A stretch of 64,000 nt of DNA, taken from Ulota crispa. Its lineage: Eukaryota > Streptophyta > Bryopsida > Orthotrichales > Orthotrichaceae. Shown here in pieces: positions 46,019-57,130 of the stretch. The position numbers and the translations under genes were made by a program. Every line of letters begins with the position of its first letter. Within the stretch, counting starts at the first letter, position 1. The notes below the pieces were generated by a model. The model worked only from the letters and a program-made list of their open reading frames with translations, was not told the origin of the DNA and ran no database searches. The stretch lies in assembly GCA_963920765.1 (NCBI GenBank), contig OY987247.1, positions 19,564,471-19,628,470 on the forward strand, in the 5' to 3' direction.

Positions 46019-47461
46019 ATACCTTGTGGGAGGGTTTCTCTATCATAGGATTTCAATATGCAGAATCTTGTTGGAAACAACAAATTACTACATCCAAACC
46101 AAACATTGAGACAGAAAGGAGCCTGCATAAGAATTAGAATTCATTCAAATATTGTTCTTTTATGTTTAGTGCACTCATCATACACCGGCTGCAGCCTAGT
46201 GCAAGTGAAAGTCGACTTACTTTCACGTGCATTTGCACGGAGAAGTTGTTCCTGTAGCCAAAGTGAGCACGTTTAAGAGAGTGCAAGATAGAAAATTGAA
46301 AGCTATGTTAGTTTGTAAACTTGAGCTTCAGGACATTAATCTATACTTTTGTCTAATACCTTCATACAAAACAATGTTGTAGAGAAGCTCAAAACCCAAA
46401 GTTTCCTAAGAGTGCAAATAAGATATCAAAGACTGAACCCTTTCTCAGGATATGGTTGTCATACTTTGGAGTTCACTAATTACAATGACTGAATGATGAT
46501 AAGTACTACATATTTTCCATCAAATTTGAATGATGGTGGAAATACAAGCAAGATAGTGTTCTGCAATTTCAAATACTACCTATTGATAATTGTGAATAAA
46601 ACTATAGAGGTTCATCTACTTGAAGGAAGCATCACTTTAGGTTACATGGTCCTCTTTTCCAAGAGATCTCTGAACTTGACATGTTGATCACAGAATCACA
46701 ATTTTGGCCTGTCAAGAATTCAAAAAATCAGAATTGAGTTAAATGTAACCACTGTAATGATTACAAGCACTTCATTTTTACAGGCCAAATTTGACATGTG
46801 ACTGATGTCATATTGAAGTGACAAAGCAACTCCTAGTATGTTATTATGAAATGTCCACAATCTACAGAGATCAAGGTATTATTTGAATAGATATGACCTG
46901 TATAATCAAGACAGTACTAATTACTAAGTATTAGAGTGTCAAATCATGATCGAGTATTATAGGAGAGTGCGTACCTGTTGTTTAGAGTTGCGATGTTCAA
47001 TGATTTGCAGGAGTAGAAAAGCACGTAGTTTTGCGCATCCCTTGGACATTCAGTTCTTCATGTTATAGATTTCTAATGCACCATGGTGACGTCTAGCTGT
47101 TGAAAATTTGTAGGAAATTAATTTTCCAAAGTCCTGGCAATGAAAGCAGATGATCTTTCTTTTGGTTGCAAGCATAACATGTCAGAGGGAAGAGCAATGG
47201 CAAAAGACAAGAAAGGTTGCGCAAAAAATGCGTGAGTTCTGGAGCTTACCCTACCACATTAGAATGTAGCCTTTTATTACTTTGCAACTTTGTTACAAGT
47301 TGTTGCTGATGTTTCCGGCGTGGGCCATATTAGAAGTGACAATAACTTTGCCGTCTTTGATGGGGATTTCTATATGGCACTAGCAAGAAGGAAGTAGACT
47401 TTCACTTTTCCATTAGATTATGAGATGAAACTGCTATTTTTGTGATCCTTTGGCACGTTTA
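46019..47461. other. Spacer in the divergent region of CACTA-2
   Basis: 1.4 kb upstream of the transposase N-terminal exon. No recognised gene, repeat or defensible promoter motif. Confidence 0.4.
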
Positions 47462-48025
47462 TCACTCCAAGTTAACCCCTCTAATTCCATATTGTCTGTA
47501 TCTAGAAATCTCCATACCTTTAGGCATGGCTGTGTCGTTTTCATTGAAGTGCACTAATGATGCATTGCTTACATTAGAAGTCCATGGATCAAACTCTCTG
47601 TCCGTTCCCTCATTTTCATGGAGAATACGACATGGGAGAGGATGAACATGGCTGACATTGCAAATTTTAGGGTCCTTAAGTTTTGTCTTGCAGAGTAAAC
47701 TGTTTTTACGGTCTATAATTTTGTTGGTGACCACGTTCACTTGGTTGCAAAATATTGTATTATGCGGCCGTGCATCAGTGGACGGACTGCGTGCGTAAGG
47801 TGGCGTTCTTGTAGTTAATGGTTTTCTGGAAGTTGTAAGTTCCCTACGCACTGAGTGATTGTTCTTGTTGATTTTACGTACAATGTCTAAGTTCTCATGA
47901 GCTGCAAAGGACATATCTTGGAATTCACAAGGATTTAGAACTACAAAAGTAGGTGAAGTCATTGAGGATATTTTGTCCTGATCAAGAGGGTATGGCTTAA
48001 TGGGTGCTTGATTGGAATCCTTCAA
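47462..48025 (-). CDS. Hypothetical 187-codon open frame, possibly an upstream exon of the CACTA-2 transposase
   Basis: The frame is open from MKDSNQAPIKPYPLDQDK to GVNLE-stop, the longest uninterrupted frame without gaps in the window, in a region where other frames are full of stops. It is polar and basic, with RRELTTSRKPLTTRTPP and a Cys/His cluster (ICNVSHVHPLPCRIL), and no transmembrane segment. No family is recognised. It lies on the transposase strand, about 1.4 kb upstream of the Cys-rich exon, so it may be a 5' exon; it may equally be an independent small gene or chance. The opposite strand shows no comparable frame. Confidence 0.35.
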   Translation of the reverse strand: MKDSNQAPIKPYPLDQDKISSMTSPTFVVLNPCEFQDMSFAAHENLDIVRKINKNNHSVRRELTTSRKPLTTRTPPYARSPSTDARPHNTIFCNQVNVVTNKIIDRKNSLLCKTKLKDPKICNVSHVHPLPCRILHENEGTDREFDPWTSNVSNASLVHFNENDTAMPKGMEISRYRQYGIRGVNLE

Positions 48026-49410
48026 AAAAAAAAAAAAACCAAGGTTGGTTTGTCAAAAAAAATCCCAGTTGTTGAAGCTGAGGAGTGTGAGTTAGGAAGT
48101 GCTCGACAAGACAGCAAGGGGGCCTGCAACAAAGTTCCAGGGATTATGGCAAGGAAGATCTTTGTAGAAGTCTTGTTGAGTTCAATTACATGGAATTAGT
48201 AATGAATTATTTGCACTTACTACAACCTTATTCACTTATGACGGGGCGCTGAAATCTAGATTTTGGATGAAGGGAAGGAGGCAATTGCGCTAGAGGATGT
48301 CAGGACAAGGAGCAAAGATTTCAAGCAATATTACCTAGTGATAATAGGGAGGACTTCAATTTGTTACAAAATTGTAACGTCCATGTTTGCACATAACAGG
48401 ACAAGGTATGTCTAGACATAATAAGATCATGAAGTTAATGCTACTCAAAGTTAGTCATGCAAAAGAATATGCCATTTAGGAGATTCATGAAAAGTAAAGG
48501 GAAAAAATGTAAGGGGAAGGGGATAAATACACCACTGACTTTCTATTTAACTATAATGACGGCACCTTGATAAGAACTAGGAATTACGTGTTATGTGATG
48601 TGAGATCTAGAAATTGAAAGGGTTAGATGCACATGACAGCATGTATGGTGTGATTCATTTTATGTCAGACATGTATAGACTCCTTTACTTGAAATAAACA
48701 TTTCTAGATATACGGAAGTAGTGCAGTTAAAAATATTTATTAGAGATGTTAGAAAACAGCAATGATGTTGCACAATTGTAGGCGACGTATACTATTGTCT
48801 TTGTTCTCCAAAGAAAATTATCATTTCATGCACTTGGCAATGGCAAATAAGATAGTGATGTATTTTTAAAAATCTTGCAACGAATGAATATCCTGAGGCG
48901 TCTAACACAAACATAATAAAAAAGGCGCCAATGAAAATGTGAATGTGTTCTATATTCATTACTTAGTTGGCTTTCTTTTTGCATGTTGTAATCTATGTTT
49001 CCTACTTCATATAATGTCATATACATCTAAAAGTGTAAACAAGAAAGACATGAGAGACTTGTACTTGAATTGAAGTTTTCATGTGCATGTAAACTGTTTG
49101 TGAATAAAAAAATGTAAAAAATAGTCCATGTTCCCCATAATACAAGGCACAAGAATTAAGACTAACAATGTATTATAAGTGCTGGATAACAATTTACATA
49201 AGGTACTGGTAAACCCCTATGAGTATGGAGAAGTAACAAAATAAATTTAGATGTATTTATACGAAAGGACTTGCCAAATTAACTATTCAGCAATGTGACG
49301 GTTGATGATGTGTATAGGGGATGGCCATGGCTAGGTGTTCTGCAAAAAATGCAAGTAATTTTGTGCACTAGAACAAACTAAGCACAATAACATCTAATTC
49401 AAAGGATACG
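48026..49410. other. Spacer left of the CACTA-2 accessory gene
   Basis: No feature beyond a short A run at 48026-48040 and short frames. It should hold the accessory gene promoter. Confidence 0.35.
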
Positions 49411-49779
49411 GTGACAAATGCAGCTGTTAAAACCCAACAATTGCATCATGAAATTTGCAATCAAAGATCAATAGTTCTTGTTAATGGTAAAACGAGTATG
49501 GCTGGTGGTGTTCTCGTTTCCAATGATACACATAGTATTGGTGAAGGCAGCTATCAATCGCAGCAAGGAACGCTACTGCAGAGCAACATACGGCCCACCC
49601 ATGTCCTCAATGCAGCAATGAGGAGGCCTCCCCGAGTAACTCCTGCATCAAATCCTGCACAGTGCATACGTGGAAGACCACGTATTGCTCAAGAAGCAAC
49701 GTCATTCTTGTCAGACCCTAGTGAAGGTAGGAATCTCAAAGCAAGGAAGGGCAACGGAAAAGAGTGCCCCTTTGTTTGA
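49411..49779 (+). pseudogene. CACTA-2 accessory gene, first exon, with an AT-hook
   Basis: A 122-codon plus-strand frame starts MTNAAVKTQQLHHEICNQ. It carries RGRPR at residues 87-91 (in CIRGRPRIAQ), a canonical AT-hook core that binds the minor groove of AT-rich DNA, within a basic stretch (MRRPPRVTP before, LKARKGNGKE after). A possible donor, GAAG|GTAGGA, lies near 49726. Its position and divergent orientation match exon 1 of the CACTA-1 accessory gene, but primary similarity between the two is not obvious. Binding to the element's own AT-rich subterminal repeats would be a natural role; this is inferred. Confidence 0.55.
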
Positions 49780-50399
49780 TTGAACCCTCTTACAGTTTGC
49801 ATGTTAAGAATTAGCCAGATTAATTTGACTTTTGAATTTGTAAATGCTAAAGAAATGTCAAGTTTACAAATATTGTTCAAATGAAATGCAAATTAGTGGT
49901 GAAAGACTAGTGTCAAATGTGCTTCAAGTGTTCAAAACGTGTATCATTGACTGACTAAACCAATGTGTATGGCACATTCGCATCTTTGTCTTGTAGTATA
50001 GTGTGTTGTGCTGTAAAACTTAAATGCAAACTTACATGAATAGTACATGTCATATGAGTGTTTCCATTATTGTTATAATTGTGTAAGAGATAACGAGCAT
50101 ACATTGATATCCAAAGACAAGAAGCTGATATAGTGTTATTTTACGATAATGCCTGCTAACATTATTACTATCAAATGTAATTAATCATGTGCATTAATGA
50201 TCAAATGAAATTTATTTCAAAATGCATCAAAAATTTCTAGTTCTATGAATTACGTTCCTTTTAATGCACGTGTGTTACTTTAAAGCGCGGTGTGGGCAGG
50301 ATTAGAGCTTTAAACTATTATGACCGCAAAGCATACAAATTTGACAATGTTTATGTAAGTGGACAAAGCAAATGGGAATCGACAATGTCATACTTGATA

Positions 50400-50730
50400 G
50401 AGCTATTGCTTCAATGTTGCGTACATAGCAGCGGCTGACAATGTACTTACAAAACAACTCTGAAGGTGCACATGACATTTCTAAGGCAGCGGCAACCTTG
50501 CATGAATGTGTAGGAGCAAGTACTTCATCTTTCAACAATACAACATGTTGAGGAAGTCGTGGTGGATGCAATGAAGAAGAATCTTGAGCCTATCGCGGTG
50601 CCGATGATGACTCCTCAGAAGGGCATCTGTCACTGATGAGGAGAACTTTTGCAGTCACCAAAAACAAAAACTCCGTCCATCAAAATTTATTGGCAGCAGC
50701 TCAGGATTTTCAAGTTTTTTGTCAACTTCC
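50400..50730 (+). pseudogene. CACTA-2 accessory gene, internal exon
   Basis: The plus-strand frame reads NNSEGAHDISKAAATLHECV, then a TGA followed by GSRGGCNEEES, another TGA, then YRGADDDSSEGHLSLMRRTF and QNLLAAAQDFQVFCQ. Both stops fit CGA-to-TGA. There is no recognised domain. The coding character is inferred from length, composition and the stop type. Splice sites are not resolved; limits are approximate. Confidence 0.42.
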
Positions 50731-50919
50731 ACCAGAAGCCATTACAATATTTTGAAGTTAATTAATTGTGACAAGATTTCTTCTTGCAAATTTACAATTG
50801 TAGATTATAACATGCATTAAAGATATAAGGCTTCCATTATATGCTGGGTAGTTCTTTGAATGATTTTCAAGAGTAGAAATACTACATGCTACTAAAAGTT
50901 GAATTCCAAGGTTGGTTTG

Positions 50920-51442
50920 AAATTGAAGAGGACCATCGTAAGGGGTTTTGTCATCACCAATTGCCGTTCATACCATACGTTGAGAACGACGGAGTTGACT
51001 TCAACTTTAGCAGCGGTGACGAAGACAATGCACACTTAACCTAGATGACAATGTGGAGAAGGATCATGTTGATAATGTTGAAGACCTTCCACTAGGTGTA
51101 CAATGCAATGACTCTGAGTCTGACAAATGGAGGGAGAGACGCCATGCAAATTCTGCAAGAGACAATGAGGTTTAACAACGTATTAAGGAGAGACTGACAC
51201 AAAACAAGCTTCTAGTCAATGAAATCACAAACATTCCCTGTGGTTGTTGAGTGACAAAATGGCATCACGACATACAATTGCTTTTGAATTCATTGGACCC
51301 AGCCATTGGTGATACAAGAAATCAACCAGATGCTGCCCGCAGACACATTGCTAAATGGATTCAACACATGTGGGCTTACATTTCTTTGGTACAATACAAG
51401 TGTGTGAAGAAGGCAATTGCAAGAGGCGTTACCCTGTGACGC
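50920..51442 (+). pseudogene. CACTA-2 accessory gene, acidic and helical exon
   Basis: It starts EIEEDHRKGFCHHQLPFIPY and VDFNFSSGDEDNAH. After a shift near 51035 it continues NLDDNVEKDHVDNVEDLPLG, SDKWRERRHANSARDNEV, stop (TAA, from CAA), QRIKERLTQNKLLVNEI, stop (TGA), VTKWHHDIQLLLNSLDPAIG, AARRHIAKWIQHMWAYISLV and KKAIARGVTL-stop. The acidic first half and helix-prone second half look like real protein. No family is recognised. It is on the same strand as, and between, two AT-hook-bearing segments. Confidence 0.45.
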
Positions 51443-52279
51443 ATACAGTAGAAGTGCAACCAACAGTAAATGTTCAGAAAACCATGAGTACTGGAGAGCA
51501 GTTGATGATGTCAACAATCGTGCTTCAAAATGTACCCCATGTAGTTCCAGTCAAGGACCAGGTATGTCTAACCGTTAGTTAGTTCAAACTATAGTTTCCT
51601 GCATTTGTCACCTTCAGTTGGTTATAGTTGTAAGGTACATGTTGTTTCATTATGCAAATGTGTACAAATACTGAATAGTAGTACTAAATGCATATGCAAT
51701 TCTCAGTATGAGTAGTAAGAAGAATGTATAGTGCAAGAAAGGGCCGGGGTTTTAGAATACTTTAAATCCATCATTCAAGACATATATTTATTTGTAAATA
51801 GATACATGATTAGGAAAACATATGGACATACTGGTTTGACATATGCATAATTAGTGTACTTATAAATATGTATTTCAACTGATGAAATGTTAAATTACAA
51901 ATGCAGGTAGTGGAGCCTATAATAGTGTTGGAGCAAAATGTAGTTGTCATGGTATGATATACTAAACCTGGACCACTTGAGATTGTTCTATATAATGGAG
52001 TTGCCATTACTCTTTGCTTTGATTTATTTGTTAAATATATTGCACTATTGCATGATGAACATATGTATGATTGAAATTTTGCAAAGTCACACAGAGCCGG
52101 GAATGACCAATCCTAGTAGTCATCCCATGCAGTAGTTGTATCCACGTTTTACTAAACAATTATTAGTTTACATCAATAATATGCTCATCATATTCTTTTA
52201 ATGTCCCCATGTCACTATAGTTTAAACAAGATCCAAAATTGAGAGCTTATTTCAATAGTTTGTAGCAAACAAGTGCAAA

Positions 52280-52375
52280 TGTTGCTTTATAGGCTAGTAT
52301 GGAGGACTAGAATCATGGAGCAAAGAAGGTTGTTCGACACAGGGGTTGGCCACGCAAGAAACCAAAATGTACCTG
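52280..52375 (+). pseudogene. CACTA-2 accessory gene, last exon with a mutated AT-hook
   Basis: After CTTTATAG| the frame reads ASMED, stop (TAG), NHGAKKVVRHRGWPRKKPKC and ends at TGA. RGWPRKKPK is an AT-hook in which the central Arg (CGG) has become Trp (TGG at 52347-52349), again a C-to-T change. It supports an AT-hook-type DNA-binding protein encoded on this strand of CACTA-2. Confidence 0.48.
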
Positions 52376-53139
52376 ATTTCACAGTCTGGCATAGAAAAAG
52401 TAATTCTCTTGTTCATGTAGTATGAATAGTAAGTAGGAGTTTAGATGAATATTTTATTGTTTGTGGCTCATAGCAGGGTATTGTAGACTAGTACTTCATG
52501 AAGAAGATCTTAGAAAACTGGATGGCACAGCCGAGTTCATTTATCCGGTTTTTCAGATCTTGACAAGAGTTCTTCATAGAGTGAAGGTTTATCATGATTT
52601 GTACTTGTTTAGACATTGTTCTTAATGGAAATCCTACAAGGATTTAGTTTCCGGAAGAAAATGGCATTACACTATACTAGATTGTCATCTGTATTTACAT
52701 GTAGGGCAATTTTTTTGCACTGATGGAAATCACAATCATGATTTAATTTCCGTTTCAATGAGTGACATGCATGAAAAATAATACAATAGATGTAATTGCT
52801 AGAATGAAAATATGCAAGTGTTCCAAATATACACACTCACTTGTTGCATAATGAAATGTTGATGAATTTCACATTTGGACGGGCATTTGGATGAGCACAG
52901 CTCAACTACTTTTGCATGAAACAATATGTGAAAACTTTAATTACAGCTGCACTTGCAAAGCCTACAAAACTGCAATTATTTAAGGTTGTATCCTAATATT
53001 TTTAGAATGCAATCTAAAGTGTAAAAGACTTTACCATAGCAGATTGCTTTGCGCTAAAAAACCTATGACTTGTCTTGTGAAAGTACCCCAGGTAAACCAG
53101 TAGTAATGGGATAAGAAGTGGCAAAGGTAACTGATTGAA
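52376..53139. other. Right arm of CACTA-2, no gene
   Basis: AT-rich with no recognised coding frame. Confidence 0.4.
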
Positions 53140-53261
53140 ACAACAAAAAATTGACAGTTATGTGTCATTTAGGCGTCCTAATCAGGGTGTCCTAACTGAC
53201 AGGCGGATTGACAGAATCCTGTTAGATTTTTGTACGCTAAGACCTCATTTTTCCAGTTGTG
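53140..53261. repeat. Proposed right subterminal region and terminus of CACTA-2
   Basis: Words caacaaaaaattgacag, ggattgacagaatcctgtta and tacgctaagacctcatttttccagttgtg-like sequence (ending at 53261) line up with the inner right terminus of CACTA-1 (ttctgttgattttgcgcta, then attttccactagtg). The final five bases read inward are CACAA rather than CACTA, one substitution. Confidence 0.5.
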
Positions 53262-53674
53262 TTTTCCCGTATAAGGTTTTGATGAGGCAACAACCATATA
53301 TAAGTGTTAGTTAATTGATGACACTAGAGTTTATTTTAAATTAATAATTCAAGAACCAATAGTAAAGAAGGACTTTTACTTTATATCTTCTCTCTTTAGT
53401 ATACAGATGAAACCCTATTTGGAAGAGGGTGTCTTCTTAGAACATTTATTATACCATATATGAATTACATTTTTGTTTTTGAGGTCAATTATTTTTCCAT
53501 ATTTGGTATATATATTTCATTTTGTTTATTCTTTTGTGTTGGATTTCTTTTTATCTTGAAGTTTTATTTTGAGAGGAATTTTGTGCATACTGTCTCTCAC
53601 TTGGTTCTTTGATACAATAGCAGTCAAACACCCTGCGTGTTTCCAAAGCGCGCTCATCTCTACCCAACAACGTT

Positions 53675-53862
53675 AAAACCCAACGTCACATTGATTTAGA
53701 CAACCTTGTATGTGATTGTCAGTAGACTTCCAATTATTTCAATTCTTATATGTTATAAATGTAGATGGTACTTACACTATAGTTGCAATGTAAATTAGGA
53801 ACATCGATAAGCGTAAGTGTCTCCACAATTGCCACCTCTAAAATCTTGAAAAAGTGTGGAAG
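53675..53862 (+). repeat. Dispersed repeat, copy 2 (partner at 35562-35747)
   Basis: Same ordered blocks and orientation as copy 1 (aaaacccaacgtcacat, tagacttccaattat, gtagatggtacttacac). It lacks the adjoining candidate LTR. It lies 0.4 kb outside the proposed right end of CACTA-2. Confidence 0.82.
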
Positions 53863-54840
53863 TGATACATGTACTTACAAAGATGTGCAACACGTGAACA
53901 TGATACCTTTTTGTTGGTTATGGGTGCAATGGCACTTTGCTCTGTAAATATTCAAACCTATCCTTAGAGTATCCAAATGATACATTGAAAATTGCAGACT
54001 CATTAGTTTCATGTTCCTAATAAGATCCCATAATTTGCTAGCATTTTATTAATATTCATCATAATTGATACCCAAAAAATGACTATTCCTTGAACTAGCA
54101 CTTCCAAATGGTCCTACATCAATGTCAGCCTTTAAGAAAGGAACCTTTTTTGAATGGGCTCTATAGTTTTGAATATTTTACGTATCTTGATGGAAAACAA
54201 TTTTGATCGTTGTAATTGAAGGAAGGTTTTTTTTCCTATAAAATCAAGAGCTTTCATGGGGAAATTCATTTCTCATAGCTTATAGTATGCAACTGCATTC
54301 ACTATGGGAAGAGCAATAGCCAAATCTACAAAAACATGACAACAATTTGTCAATCACGATGTCATTTAGGACACCCAAATTCAGACTCCAAATTGATAAA
54401 TGATTGTCAAGTCTATGTTGGCTGGGACAATTATTAGCTTACCATCATCACTTTCCTTTCTTTAACTCTCGGTGTACCTAAGGTAACTCTACAGGTAACA
54501 TTAGGCACTGTTTACATGAAAGTGACTTGATTTGGTAATTTTTCCCCTAATTCAGATTGCAATCTAAAAAAATTTGGACATTACCTTAAAACATTGCAAT
54601 TTTGTAGACCTTGGAAGGGCAGTTTTAACTAGTGCTACATCATAAATGCACATACAAAAATAATAGTGATGTTCTAGCCTAAATATGACAATCATCAATA
54701 TTTCATTAACCGACACGTGTGTAAGTATATTCAAAACATTGGCATTTGTTCATCCTACCAATTACATCCACTCTAATAGTTTCCATGCATCTCATCCATT
54801 GCAACAAAAAATAATATCACATTTGTGATTTCCATTGATA
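53863..54840. other. Spacer between dispersed repeat and MITE
   Basis: No gene recognised. It is AT-rich with short frames only. Confidence 0.4.
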
Positions 54841-54844
54841 CAAA

Positions 54845-55573
54845 GGGTGATTGCAAGAAACACCGGTCCTATTTGGTGTCCCCTTTACCTCCCGCAGGTG
54901 CTTTTTGGCTTGTAACTTTTGCGTAGCAAGTTCTTTTGAGCTGAAATTTCAAAAGAAGGTACATGTCATAGTTTCAAACCTTCCATAATTTTTGCAATTT
55001 TTTAAAAATTATTTTATTATTTGTAAACAGCCCCCAAAGAGGTGTCTACCTTGGCCATTTTGGAGGCTTTTAGTACTCTTTTGGGTCCAAAAAAGCTTTT
55101 CTAGGGCTATAAATCAAGGATGTTGTTTATGGAGCATGCTTACACGCACTTGTAGAAGTGTTTTGCAAAGTTATAAATTCCATGGCATCTACATTGTTTC
55201 AAAGTGGGCATCTTTTCTCCCTTTAATGGCAAAATACAAAGAAGTTCCTCAGCAAAGCAACTGTACCATGTGAATGTATTTAAAAGGTTTTCAAATGGCC
55301 AATTTTTAATTATTTTTTTGAATTATTTTAGTATTTTCTAAAAAGCAAGAAAAAAATTGGCTTTTTGTTGGAGATTTTGTTTTGCACATAACTTTTAGAA
55401 TAAAATTTTTTTGGTCTGAATTTTTGCAAGTATGGTATTTTAAGTGCTTTGCAAATTGTATATATTTTGTTTTATTTAAAAAAAATTTATTTCAAAAGCT
55501 CAGTAGTACTAATAGTACTACCAATACTTCTAGTTTTTGAGACAAAATTGTGAAGTGTTTCTTGCAATCACCC
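54845..55573. mobile_element. 729-bp MITE with GGGTGATTGCAAGAAACAC ends
   Basis: The left end is GGGTGATTGCAAGAAACAC. The right end is its exact complement, gtgtttcttgcaatcaccc, giving 19 identical terminal bases. CAAA flanks both ends (54841-54844 and 55574-55577), a possible 4-bp target duplication. The interior is non-coding with a GC-richer patch (ttggccattttggaggc). The 4-bp flank fits no superfamily securely; a shorter or longer duplication cannot be excluded. Confidence 0.78.
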
Positions 55574-55577
55574 CAAA

Positions 55578-57130
55578 GCAAAATATCATTGATAGAGACC
55601 TAGCATTATTTCTAGTACAGTCTACAATCCATTGCCTTTTGCAAATTAAATCTTTGTAGTCCTTCTGTCAGTACCTTTGTCTGAACATGTACAAAACATG
55701 ATATGAGTTCAATTCTACTCAAAATTACTATCAACATCTAAATGACCTGATATCCAATATCCGCTATGCAATCTACTCTTTAAAAATCTTATTCATGCAG
55801 TACCATCCTTGAATACCTTTGTATGAAACATAACCAACACGCTATAAATCAAAACTCCCACTAAAGATTTGTACTCCCTGATCAAATTAGTCAATTTCTT
55901 TATGGTTGTCTATGAAATTAGGCACATTTGTTTCTTCTGTGGCCATCTCCTTTGTTGAACAGCCTTCCCAACTCCATGGCTTTGTTCATCTGTCCCAGCC
56001 TACAAACATTTTCACTTGTTCTTTAGATATTAAACAAACAAGCTTTTATTTTCAATTTTTAGTGTAAATTGTAAATCATGGGCAATTTAAGAGTGTATTA
56101 TCATTATACTATTCAATTAAATAAGAAATTGTGTAGGAAACATGAATAAAGCACCTACTTGGTAAGACTTGTAATATTAGGCATTCTTGGCTCTGTTCTA
56201 TACTGCAAAATTTCAATCATTGACTACTATCTCAATCATGCAATAGTGCAATACTGTTAATTGAAAACTTAAACTACAATTTAAGTTCAAGAAAATAGCA
56301 ATGCCATTCCTAATAAATATAAAATCATTTTGTGGTCCAAGTCTAGGCAAGGTTTCTTTTTTTGACGATTTGCAGCCAATATGCACCAAACTTTGAAAGC
56401 CACGCTTTAAAAATATATATATCACGCTGATAGGGGCTTGTATTGCTTGTCCTCATCTACAACTTAAAGTCCCACCAATGTACGGACGTCATGCAGATGT
56501 TGATTACAAGGTTTCATTGCCGGTTCATTGGCAGGGTTTGCATTTCAAATTTGTAGCTTGTAGCCACATCCGCGTTGTCTTCTCTTGCCATCTGCTCTTG
56601 CATCGCCACCACAACAACATTCATTTCCCTCCCGAGCCATCTTCACGCCTGCATTGACGAGCTTGTAGCCCACTCCGCAACCTTGTAGCATAGTACAAAG
56701 CAAGCGCTAGTTTTTTCTCTCAGCATTCAGAGCCAATTAGTGGATTTTTGGATTGCATTCATAGCTAGTTTGGTTTTGTGAGTAATGGCTTCATTGCCAC
56801 ATTCACTTCCACTTCATGGAAGGTGCTGCTATTTTTATCTATTTTTGCTTGGGATAATGGTTTGCTTTCAATTTGGCAATTGTGGAGGTTTTTGTTGGGA
56901 AGGCGTGGCTCACTAGGCAATAGGATTTGCGTGAATTTGCCTTATGAAAACCCTAGTATCCTTTTTTGGTCTTTGTCTTTCTCAATTTTGCTTACTTTCA
57001 GTGCTTTGTTGTTCAATTTTGCTTGATTTCAGATTTGTGTGCATGCACTATAATTTGCGCTTTGGATTGCTGGAGTTCTGTTTTGTATCTTCCAAATAAA
57101 GGGTTTTAGGTTCTTCTTCCTTTCTTTCCA
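55578..57130. other. Spacer upstream of hAT-2
   Basis: The first kilobase shows nothing. From about 56520 to 57130 the sequence is pyrimidine- and GC-richer (cattgccggttcattggcagg, catctgctcttgcatcgcc) and resembles a 5' untranslated leader of hAT-2. taggggcttgtattg at 56431 could be a hAT-type terminus, but no partner was found. Confidence 0.35.

Larger units (their letters stand above)
36619..53261 (-). mobile_element. CACTA-2: second CACTA element, left end not found
   Basis: It is homologous to CACTA-1 in layout: transposase on the minus strand (36619-46018) and a divergent plus-strand accessory gene (49411-52375). The right end is proposed at 53261, where ...cgctaagacctcatttttccagttgtg reads inward as CACAACTGGAAAAATGAG. 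This compares with CACTAGTGGAAAATTTAGCG at the inner terminus of CACTA-1, including the agcg block. The start given here is the end of coding homology, not the element's end. Its real left terminus should lie further left, possibly disrupted by hAT-1. Confidence 0.5.
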
